NCBI RefSeq assembly: GCF_900177425.1
Contig: NZ_LT840184.1
Coordinates: 1,949,487 to 2,013,486, forward strand
Length of the DNA: 64,000 nt
Reading direction: 5' to 3'
From: Paenibacillus uliginis N3/975
Lineage (GTDB): Bacteria > Bacillota > Bacilli > Paenibacillales > Paenibacillaceae
Each line of letters begins with the position of its first letter. Position 1 is the stretch's first letter. Positions 57,234 to 64,000 of the stretch are shown here, piece by piece. A program made the translations under genes and the position numbers. The notes beneath the pieces are model-generated. The model did not search any database and was not told the DNA's origin. It worked only from the letters and a program-made list of their open reading frames with translations.

Positions 57234-60200
57234 AGCCAGATGGGCTGTCGTCGTATTATGGTTGGCTGCTGCTGTTGTAATGCTGTTTACTGCTCCGTCG
57301 ATGGGTGATCTGGTCCGGGAAAAAGGACAGCTGTCCGTTCCGGATGGATATTCTTCAACCCGAGCAGCCCAGATATTGAAAGAGATGAATACAGGCAAGG
57401 GTGGAGGGAATCTGGTTCAATCCGCCATGGTTTTTTATGACTCAAACGGTTTGGGGGAAGCTGGAAAGAGTAAGGTTAAGAAAGCTGTTTCCGACTTAAA
57501 AGCACAGCAGTATGTATTAGGTATTGATACGATTATGAATCCATTTGACGAACCTGCTCTTGAAGACAAGATGATATCCAAAGACGGCAAGACCATTATG
57601 ATCGCTGTCTCAGCAGATATGGATAAGATGCCGGTTAAAGAACTGAGAACGAAAGTGCATGAAACACTTGGCGATATCGGAGTGGAATATTTTCTTACTG
57701 GTAATGAACTGATTAATGAAGATACGATTCAGGGCTCACAAGACGGACTCAAGAAGACGGAATACATAACGATTATATTTATTCTTGTGATTTTATTTGC
57801 CGTGTTCCGTTCTTTTGTTGCTCCGTTCGTTCCTTTACTGACCGTTGGTATCAGTTACCTGGTGTCCCAGGGCATCGTAGCCATTCTCGTGGACACGGTC
57901 GATTTTCCGCTGTCCACCTTTACGCAAATCTTTATGGTTGCGGTCATGTTCGGGATCGGTACAGACTATTGTATCCTGCTGATCAGTCGGTACAAGGAAG
58001 AGCTGATGTGTCAGGAAGATACTGTTTCAGCGATCGTGGAAACCTATCGAACAGCCGGTAAAACGGTATTTTTCTCGGGCCTTGCCGTTTTTATTGGGTT
58101 CCTGTCCATCGGACTATCGCAGTTTATCCTTTACCGGTCTGCGGTAGCTGTAGCGATCGGCATCGCGGTTATGCTCGCAGCGCTGTATACGGTGGTGCCT
58201 TTTTTCATGGCGGTGCTTGGCAATAAGCTGTTCTGGCCTTCAAAAGGCTCGTTGGAGCATAAAGAGAGTCGGATATGGGGCCTTACGGGTTCCTTCTCGC
58301 TCAAGCGTCCATTGGCAGCGCTACTGATTGTTGCCGTCATTTGCGCACCATTTCTGTTCACGTATAATGGGCAGCTGTCGTTTAACAGTATGGAAGAAAT
58401 CAGTGAAGATTATGAATCCGTTAAAGGCTTTAACCTCATAGAAGCGGGCTTCGGTGCAGGTCAATCCATGCCGGCAACGGTCGTCATCAAAAATGATGAC
58501 AGGATGGATACAGGCGAATATATGGCTTTGACGGAAAAAATATCACGTGAGCTGCTGAAGGTTAATGACGTAGACTCTGTCCGAAGCTTGTCTCGTCCGA
58601 CTGGAGATGAAATCCAGGATTTCCAGATCTCCGAACAGGTCGGTACTTTGAATGAAGGGCTGGATCAGACGACGGACGGTTTATCAGAAATTCAAAAGGG
58701 ACTGTCCGAGGCCAGCAGACAATTAAGTCAAAATGGTCCTAAACTTAGAGAAGCGGCAGAAAGCAGCGGCAAACTGACTCAAGGTACTGCTGAACTGAAG
58801 CAAGGGATCGGGGAGCTAGGTAATGCACTCAAGCAAATTCAGGACGGCGTACAGAGTGGCTCTATTGGGGCTGGTGAGCTTAAGAAAGGTCTTCAAACGG
58901 CAAAACAAAGTGCCCAGCAGCTTGCGACCGCCAATAACGAGCTGCTTAAAGGTTACCGGCAGGCAGCTCAAGGGGTAGGTGCTTTGAGCACCGCGATGAC
59001 TGAAATTCAAGGGCAGCTTAGCGGCGTTGCCGTAGTCCTGAGCGGACTGGAGGCTTCCTTTAAACGTTTGGAGGCATCCCGACCGGAACTTCTTCAGGAT
59101 GCGGATTACTTAACGATACGCGGTACTGTCGGTGAGGCAGGTAAAGGTGCCTCTCAGCTTGCTGCAGGGCTGACCCAAATGCAGCAGCAGACTAAACAAG
59201 CAGCAGACGGCTTGAATAAAGCCAATAAAGGCTTTGCAGCTGCGGCATCCGGTCAACAGGCACTCGCCAATGGCTTTGACCAGTTGATTTCCGGCATGAA
59301 CGCATTACAAAAAGGGCTTCAACAAGCGGCAAGCGGCCAAGGCCAAGTCGTAGGCAAACTTCCTTCGATTCAATCCGGTATGGAGCAACTGCAGGGAGGA
59401 CAGGAGCAAATTCAGGAAGCTTTTGGCCAATTGTCAGGCCAGATTTCTCAGCTGACAGATGGCCTGAATCAAAGCGTTGATGGACTTGCGAAGATCAGCG
59501 GAGGACTGGATACAGCACAAGATTATCTTGCACAAATTCAAGCAGCGCCAGATAAAGAATTAAGTGGGTTCTTTATTCCACAGGAGGCACTTGACCATAA
59601 GGATATGCAGCGGGCTTTTGACAATTACTTGTCACCGGACCGGAAAATTATGACTATCGATGTTGTTTTTGAAGGGAATCCATATGCTGCCGATACATTA
59701 GACAGTGTGAAAGAAATAGAAAATACGGTGACTCGTGCAGTAAAAGGTACGAAGTTGGAAAATGCCGAACGGGCAATCAGCGGTGTAACTAGCACATTTT
59801 CGGATTTGAAAATGATTTCGGATGAGGATTATAATCGGACAGTCATCCTGATGATGACAGGAATACTGCTGATTCTGATCGTTCTGCTGCGGTCCATCAT
59901 TATGCCGATCTATCTTTTATTCTCACTGATCATTACGTACTATGTGTCACTTGGAATGACCGAATTTGTTTTTGTTGATCTGTTGGGATACTCGGGCATA
60001 AGTTGGGCGACTCCGTTCTTTGGATTCGTTATGCTTACGGCACTTGGTGTGGATTACAGCATCTTCTTGATGGACCGTTTTAACGAGAACAAAACGATGG
60101 ATGTACAGGATGCAATACTCCATGCCATGAGAAACATGGGTACGGTCATCTTATCAGCAGTCTTGATCCTGGGCGGTACCTTTGCAGCCATGTATCCATC

Positions 60201-60381
60201 AGGCGTCCTGTCTATGATGCAGATAGCGACGGTTGTACTAACCGGTCTTGTGCTCTACGCATTGGTGTTCCTGCCGTTCTTTGTGCCCGTGATGGTAAAA
60301 ATGTTCGGTAAAGGCAATTGGTGGCCATTTAGCGGGCCTAAATCACAGTCTGATGATCATCAACAAAACTTAAATATGTAA
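57217..60381 (+). CDS. MMPL/RND-type membrane exporter
   Basis: A 1,054-residue protein of the MMPL (YdfJ-like) family. Each half has the typical block of membrane helices (about 175-345 and 875-1035), with MFGIGTDYCILLISRYKEEL and MLTALGVDYSIFLMDRFNEN as the paired helix-4 signatures carrying Asp-Tyr. Between the halves (about 470-790) is a long Q/G/A-rich helical repeat (LTQGTAELKQGIGELGNALK), similar in style to YhgE-type extracellular stalks. It probably exports lipids or drugs using the proton gradient. ATG 57217 overlaps the MarR gene. Confidence 0.9.
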   Translation: MKTILKARWAVVVLWLAAAVVMLFTAPSMGDLVREKGQLSVPDGYSSTRAAQILKEMNTGKGGGNLVQSAMVFYDSNGLGEAGKSKVKKAVSDLKAQQYVLGIDTIMNPFDEPALEDKMISKDGKTIMIAVSADMDKMPVKELRTKVHETLGDIGVEYFLTGNELINEDTIQGSQDGLKKTEYITIIFILVILFAVFRSFVAPFVPLLTVGISYLVSQGIVAILVDTVDFPLSTFTQIFMVAVMFGIGTDYCILLISRYKEELMCQEDTVSAIVETYRTAGKTVFFSGLAVFIGFLSIGLSQFILYRSAVAVAIGIAVMLAALYTVVPFFMAVLGNKLFWPSKGSLEHKESRIWGLTGSFSLKRPLAALLIVAVICAPFLFTYNGQLSFNSMEEISEDYESVKGFNLIEAGFGAGQSMPATVVIKNDDRMDTGEYMALTEKISRELLKVNDVDSVRSLSRPTGDEIQDFQISEQVGTLNEGLDQTTDGLSEIQKGLSEASRQLSQNGPKLREAAESSGKLTQGTAELKQGIGELGNALKQIQDGVQSGSIGAGELKKGLQTAKQSAQQLATANNELLKGYRQAAQGVGALSTAMTEIQGQLSGVAVVLSGLEASFKRLEASRPELLQDADYLTIRGTVGEAGKGASQLAAGLTQMQQQTKQAADGLNKANKGFAAAASGQQALANGFDQLISGMNALQKGLQQAASGQGQVVGKLPSIQSGMEQLQGGQEQIQEAFGQLSGQISQLTDGLNQSVDGLAKISGGLDTAQDYLAQIQAAPDKELSGFFIPQEALDHKDMQRAFDNYLSPDRKIMTIDVVFEGNPYAADTLDSVKEIENTVTRAVKGTKLENAERAISGVTSTFSDLKMISDEDYNRTVILMMTGILLILIVLLRSIIMPIYLLFSLIITYYVSLGMTEFVFVDLLGYSGISWATPFFGFVMLTALGVDYSIFLMDRFNENKTMDVQDAILHAMRNMGTVILSAVLILGGTFAAMYPSGVLSMMQIATVVLTGLVLYALVFLPFFVPVMVKMFGKGNWWPFSGPKSQSDDHQQNLNM

Positions 60382-60495
60382 CTCCCAATCAACTCCCCCA
60401 GCCAAGGTTTTTCGTTTCAAACGAGGCTACTTCCCGTTTCGGATATCGAGGATTAATCATATGATATCTAACATGAGCAGGGGGAGGTGAATGGG

Positions 60496-61131
60496 GTGGT
60501 GTACCATTACACCGCTGTTGGCGACTCCCTGACCTTCGGGATTGGGGCTGTGCCTGGCAGCGGTTTTGTGCCGTTATACAGGTGGATGTCCGAGGTACAT
60601 CTTCAGCAGTTTGTAGCTTATGACAATTTGGGGATCAACGGGTTAACTTCAGAGGAGCTATATGAACGGGTGATGAGAGATTCAAGGTTCCGGAGTCGGT
60701 TAAAAGAAGCGAGTATCATTACCATCTCTATTGGAGGGAATGATCTGATCCGTGCCGTAAAGTCATCAGGAGGTCATCCAGACAAAGCGAAGCTGGATAT
60801 AGCTCTAATTCGTTGTCAGCAAAATATGTCCGGCATTCTCGGCGCCATTCGTAAATTAAAGACAGGCAGCAGACAGCCATACATTATCAGGGCAGTGGGC
60901 TTGTACAATCCGTATCCTTCCTGGGGAGATGCAGCAGAATATGTTATACGCTTTAACAGGTACTTGATAGGATTGGGAGATGGGGGATATTTTCGGGTAG
61001 CCGATGTATATTCCCGGTTTGCAGGCCGGGAGCAAGAGATGCTCTCTATTGATGGCGTCCATCCAAACACGAAAGGACATCGTGTTATTGCGGAGCAGCT
61101 GAACCAGCTTGGGTACAAGCCTTTAAAGTAG
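60496..61131 (+). CDS. SGNH/GDSL hydrolase
   Basis: A 211-residue lipase/esterase-like protein. The four blocks are present: YTAVGDSLTFGIG (nucleophile Ser), NLGINGLTSEELYE (Gly), ISIGGNDLIRAV (Asn) and SIDGVHPNTKGHRVIA (Asp/His). No signal peptide. AGGGGGAGG lies 8 bp before GTG 60496; GTG 60487 overlaps that site and is unlikely. Transcribed alone or after the MMPL gene (115 bp gap). Confidence 0.9.
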   Translation: MVYHYTAVGDSLTFGIGAVPGSGFVPLYRWMSEVHLQQFVAYDNLGINGLTSEELYERVMRDSRFRSRLKEASIITISIGGNDLIRAVKSSGGHPDKAKLDIALIRCQQNMSGILGAIRKLKTGSRQPYIIRAVGLYNPYPSWGDAAEYVIRFNRYLIGLGDGGYFRVADVYSRFAGREQEMLSIDGVHPNTKGHRVIAEQLNQLGYKPLK

Positions 61132-61168
61132 AGGTAAGTACACAGCGAATCACCGCATATTTGCATAA

Positions 61169-61208
61169 GAAAAACCGGCTCCTTGAACCTTGAAGGTGCC
61201 GGTTTTGT
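61169..61208. terminator. Bidirectional terminator
   Basis: AAAACCGGC-CCTT pairs with AAGG-GCCGGTTTT across a short loop (61172-61206). T-tracts lie on both strands, serving the SGNH gene and the convergent TPR gene. Confidence 0.85.
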
Positions 61209-61238
61209 GAATTGGTAAAAAAATCTGTTCATGCGGAT

Positions 61239-61910
61239 TTATAAGATGCTTTTTAAAAGGCTTTGAACAGCCCACTTTCGTTCCTGTCGCTTCTTATACT
61301 TTGGCAATGACTTGTACACTTCCACGGATTCCTTGAAGGCCTGTTTCGCGTCTTCGTTTCTTCCAAGATCCTTGTACATGGATCCGAGTAAGTAATAAGC
61401 TTCGCTGGAGGAGGAATGTGCAGCTTGAAATTGTTGAACGTAGGAGATTGCTTTTTCACGATCACTGGTTTTATAAGCCCCCGCCAACCTTAAATAAGGC
61501 CGTCCGTATTTTACTCTGGGATTCATCTCGAGTGCTTTTAAAATATATTGCTCACCTTGCGGAATGTTCCCGGTGTTCAGGTGACAGGTCCCCAGATCAT
61601 CCCAATATTCCGCGGAATCTTCAGAGCTGGCATGAATGGATTCAAGTAGTTCCAAAGCTTCCTTGTATTTATGGCGTTCGATGAGCAGTCTGGCAAGTTC
61701 GTGCCGTGAAGATACATCACTTGGACTGTTCGCAATTATGGTACGAAGTTTGGAGATGCCGCGCATTCGTTTTAAAGGGCGGGTGAAGCTCGGAAACATA
61801 CCGACAAATCGGCGGTCCAATAAATAAACGATAAGAAGTATGACCAGTATGGCTATGACCGGGTTGCCCAAAATTCTCCATAATAAAAGAAATCCAATAA
61901 AGTTACCCAT
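61239..61910 (-). CDS. TPR-repeat protein with an N-terminal membrane anchor
   Basis: A 223-residue protein. Residues about 4-32 form a hydrophobic anchor (FLLLWRILGNPVIAILVILL). About four TPR units follow, such as SRHELARLLIERHKYKEALE, AEYWDDLGTCHLNTGNIPQG, and EAYYLLGSMYKDLGRNEDAK. These should form a cytoplasmic scaffold for protein contacts. GGAGG lies before the ATG. It is 24 bp downstream of the TetM-like gene and likely co-transcribed. Confidence 0.86.
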   Translation of the reverse strand: MGNFIGFLLLWRILGNPVIAILVILLIVYLLDRRFVGMFPSFTRPLKRMRGISKLRTIIANSPSDVSSRHELARLLIERHKYKEALELLESIHASSEDSAEYWDDLGTCHLNTGNIPQGEQYILKALEMNPRVKYGRPYLRLAGAYKTSDREKAISYVQQFQAAHSSSSEAYYLLGSMYKDLGRNEDAKQAFKESVEVYKSLPKYKKRQERKWAVQSLLKSIL

Positions 61911-61934
61911 TTTTATCCTCCATTTATTAATTCG

Positions 61935-63926
61935 TTACACATTGGATAAAGCATTCCGCATGCTGAGAATAAAATGGGACTGGTCCAGCGGATTAACACC
62001 CCGGCGTTCGCGTGTGACGTTACTTCCGGGCGGACATTGTTCATAGCCGGCAAATGAAGTAGTCCACACGCCCCGACCGCCGGTTAAAGAGCGGACTTGA
62101 ATAGGGAAATCGAGTGATTCGGCTGCCGGTACAAGCCCCTCTACGATACACCGGCCTCCGGAGATGACCGGGCTGTCGAATGTGGCCCTCATTTGGACGA
62201 GGTCGCTGAGCATACGTCCGCCATTCTCCTCAGGAACAGTCAGCCGGAAGCGGAGCATAGGTTCGAGCAGTATCGTTCCGGAAGCTGCCAGCCCGTTCAT
62301 CACCGCCATCGGTGTGGCAATGACAAAATCGAGGGGATGCGTATGCCACACATGGTGCTCGCCTTCTACGAGTGTGATCTTAAGATCGGTTACTTCCCAG
62401 CCGAATAGTCCTTGGCGAAGGGCTTCCGGTACTCGTCTTGCGACCTCATTCTGATAACTCTGGAGAAGATTCTCATTCCGGACAATGGAACTGTACTCTA
62501 GACCGCTGCCGCGGGGAAGGGGTTCCATGTCGAAGCGCAGCACCGCCCAGCAAGGTTTCGGCATCGTGTAAGCAACAAATCCCTGGGCTGCCGATGCCAG
62601 CGTTTCTTTGTAAATGACCGAAGGCGGATCAAAAACGACCTCAAGGTGGTATCGGTTTAAAAGTATGTTTTCCAATATCTCCAGCTGAATGGTTCCCATC
62701 ACTTTCAGATGAAGCTCCCGTTCAACCGGCATCCATTGAAAATCCAGCAACGGATCTTCATCTGTAAGCTCCTGAAGTGCTTCTGCTAATTCCTGATATC
62801 GTGAAACTTCCTTGCTTCGGACCTGCACCGTTAGTAGCGGAACCGCCATCTCAGGGGAGGCAGGAACACCTTCCGTGTTTCCGAGGATGTCTCCAATCCG
62901 GGTCTGTACCAGGCCATATACAGCCGCAATGTCGCCTGCTGCCGCCTGGCCGGTGTCTACCAGTTTACCGCCGCTATCCATTTTGCGGATCTGGGTGATT
63001 TTCTCGGTGATGTTTCTGGTGGAGTTAAAGAGGGAGTCGCGGTTTTTCAAAATACCGTTATAGAGGCGTACATATGCAGTCCGGCCCATATTTGAGTCAC
63101 GCTCGATTTTATATACGACGCCCGATAGCTCAGCACCTTCATTGCCGCCGGCTTCCGGCAGGTATTCGGTTATATGATCCAGCAGTTCACGGATACCGAT
63201 GCCTCGTTGAGAAGCTCCGAAACAGACGGGAAAGGATTGACCAATAAGGGTATATTCTTTAAGTTTATTTCGAATGTCTTCTTTCGGAAGAGTGCCGTTT
63301 TCAACGTAACGATCCAGCAGGTCTTCGTCGAGTCCGGCAGCCAGCTCCGTTGCATAATGCAGGCTGGTCTCGACAGCAGGGTTGCTGCTGTCACTATCGC
63401 TCCAGATAGAGGACACGCTATGAAAAGTTTCTCCTTCACCAAGTGGTGAGTTTACAGGAAAGATGTCAGGGGAGAGTACACGCCGGATTTCATCCATCAG
63501 ACTCTTGGTGTCGACACCTGTCCTATCCATTTTATTTATGTAGATCAAGGTTGGAATCCCGAGCGAACGCAAGGTCTGCCAGACGGTTTCGGTCTGGGAT
63601 TGAATACCTTCGGCTGCGGAGATGATAAGTACAGCACCATCCATGACCCTAAGCGGCCGCTCTACCTCGGACAGAAAGTCGACGTGTCCCGGTGTATCGA
63701 TCAGGTTGAGCCTTGTGCCGTTCCATTCCAGCGAGGCTGAGGCGGATTTTACCGATATGCCCCGTTCGCGTTCCACCTCCAACCGATCGGTTTGGGCGGT
63801 ACCATCATTAACGCTGCCCAGCTTGCGTATAGCCCCGCTGTAAAACAGCAAATGTTCGGTGGTTGTCGTCTTTCCGGCATCGACATGAGCGAAGATACCA
63901 ACATTACGAATCGGGGTCTTGTGCAT
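61935..63926 (-). CDS. TetM/EF-G-like ribosome-associated GTPase
   Basis: A 663-residue translational GTPase of the TetM/TetO type. G1 is AHVDAGKTTTTEHLL, switch I ERGISVKSA, G3 DTPGHVDFLSEV and G4 INKMDRTG. The C-terminal end QVRSLTGGRGVWTTSFAGYE matches the TetM domain V/tail region. TetM proteins free ribosomes from tetracycline; chromosomal homologues of this kind exist whose resistance role is unproven. AGGAG lies 9 bp before the ATG. No leader peptide attenuator is seen in the 74 bases upstream before the window ends. Confidence 0.85.
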   Translation of the reverse strand: MHKTPIRNVGIFAHVDAGKTTTTEHLLFYSGAIRKLGSVNDGTAQTDRLEVERERGISVKSASASLEWNGTRLNLIDTPGHVDFLSEVERPLRVMDGAVLIISAAEGIQSQTETVWQTLRSLGIPTLIYINKMDRTGVDTKSLMDEIRRVLSPDIFPVNSPLGEGETFHSVSSIWSDSDSSNPAVETSLHYATELAAGLDEDLLDRYVENGTLPKEDIRNKLKEYTLIGQSFPVCFGASQRGIGIRELLDHITEYLPEAGGNEGAELSGVVYKIERDSNMGRTAYVRLYNGILKNRDSLFNSTRNITEKITQIRKMDSGGKLVDTGQAAAGDIAAVYGLVQTRIGDILGNTEGVPASPEMAVPLLTVQVRSKEVSRYQELAEALQELTDEDPLLDFQWMPVERELHLKVMGTIQLEILENILLNRYHLEVVFDPPSVIYKETLASAAQGFVAYTMPKPCWAVLRFDMEPLPRGSGLEYSSIVRNENLLQSYQNEVARRVPEALRQGLFGWEVTDLKITLVEGEHHVWHTHPLDFVIATPMAVMNGLAASGTILLEPMLRFRLTVPEENGGRMLSDLVQMRATFDSPVISGGRCIVEGLVPAAESLDFPIQVRSLTGGRGVWTTSFAGYEQCPPGSNVTRERRGVNPLDQSHFILSMRNALSNV

Positions 63927-63957
63927 CTGTTTAGGCTCCTACGAATTGTTGTTTTAA

Positions 63958-64000
63958 GAGGTTGTTCAAAAAGTCCGCTTTTGATCACGAAGTGAATCAG
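63958..64000. repeat. Probable dispersed intergenic repeat, cut by the window end
   Basis: The window ends in GAGGTTGTTCAAAAAGTCCG followed by a short inverted-looking segment (TGATCACGAAGTGAATCA). I recall similar strings between genes in Paenibacillus genomes, sometimes at mobile-element ends. Only 43 bp are visible, so its nature is uncertain. Confidence 0.35.

Noticed and set aside
61935..63926. A proven tetracycline resistance gene
   Set aside because: Motifs show only the family; resistance cannot be inferred without phylogeny or testing.
1..64000. tRNA, rRNA or prophage genes
   Set aside because: Reading both strands showed no cloverleaf with CCA-type acceptor, no rRNA-like stretch, and no integrase, capsid or terminase gene.

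Overview
The window looks like chromosomal DNA of a Paenibacillus-type spore-forming Firmicute. The evidence is mid-40s GC, strong AGGAGG-type ribosome binding sites with frequent GTG/TTG starts, T-tailed hairpin terminators, a YjcZ-like mini-protein, HelD, GlpP, and Fur- and PerR-like operators of the Bacillus type. No rRNA, tRNA, CRISPR array or prophage was seen. The assignment is inferred from gene content only.

Layout. 1-1475: a DinB-like gene tail, two near-identical small zinc-ribbon genes, and between them a two-helix membrane protein preceded by an internally deleted XRE regulator. 1511-5841: a WYL-type regulator, two paralogous BtrH_N-like proteins, a divergent protein kinase and a GNAT gene. 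The GNAT gene is cut by an intact IS200/IS605 element (5842-7630, tnpA+tnpB) whose boundaries can be fixed to the base. 7800-13400: Nudix hydrolase, chemotaxis receptor, methyltransferase, nucleotidyltransferase, YjcZ mini-protein, a TPP-riboswitch-controlled YkoF gene and a nitroreductase. 13700-17690: a Fur-type promoter and the yclNOPQ siderophore (petrobactin-type) ABC transporter. 17762-25570: succinate-semialdehyde-type dehydrogenase, a sugar isomerase/epimerase, glpP-glpK-glpD with cre and attenuator signals, and aldose 1-epimerase. 25640-30540: membrane proteins, a TetR/DUF2306 divergent pair, a DUF218 gene with a frameshift in an A-tract, a LytTR protein and a transmembrane-anchored PrsA-like foldase.

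30700-33036: selD-mnmH, which together suffice for selenouridine modification of tRNA; no selA or selB is nearby. 33335-45300: secreted GH81 beta-1,3-glucanase, PAP2 phosphatase, aromatic acid exporter-like protein, HelD, a CHASE3-type chemotaxis receptor, two convergent MFS pumps and a MarR regulator. 45503-54050: membrane DsbA-like oxidoreductase, glycerophosphodiesterase plus MFS carrier, diaminopimelate dehydrogenase, TraX-like protein, macrodomain protein, rpiA with a 28-bp perfect palindrome upstream, MarR and GNAT. 54115-56354: PerR-type promoter and ahpC-ahpF. 56680-64000: a MarR-MMPL export operon, SGNH hydrolase, TPR protein, a TetM-like GTPase and the start of a probable dispersed repeat.

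Most of the window is ordinary core and accessory metabolism. The least explained parts are the WYL/BtrH_N-like/kinase cluster (1511-5444), the zinc-ribbon pair (339-1415), the structured leader of selD, the competing inverted repeats before the aldose epimerase gene, and the palindrome before rpiA. Several genes show recent or ongoing decay (XRE, GNAT, DUF218, possible oxidoreductase and acetyltransferase remnants). Family names rest on motifs read by eye; no database search was run.
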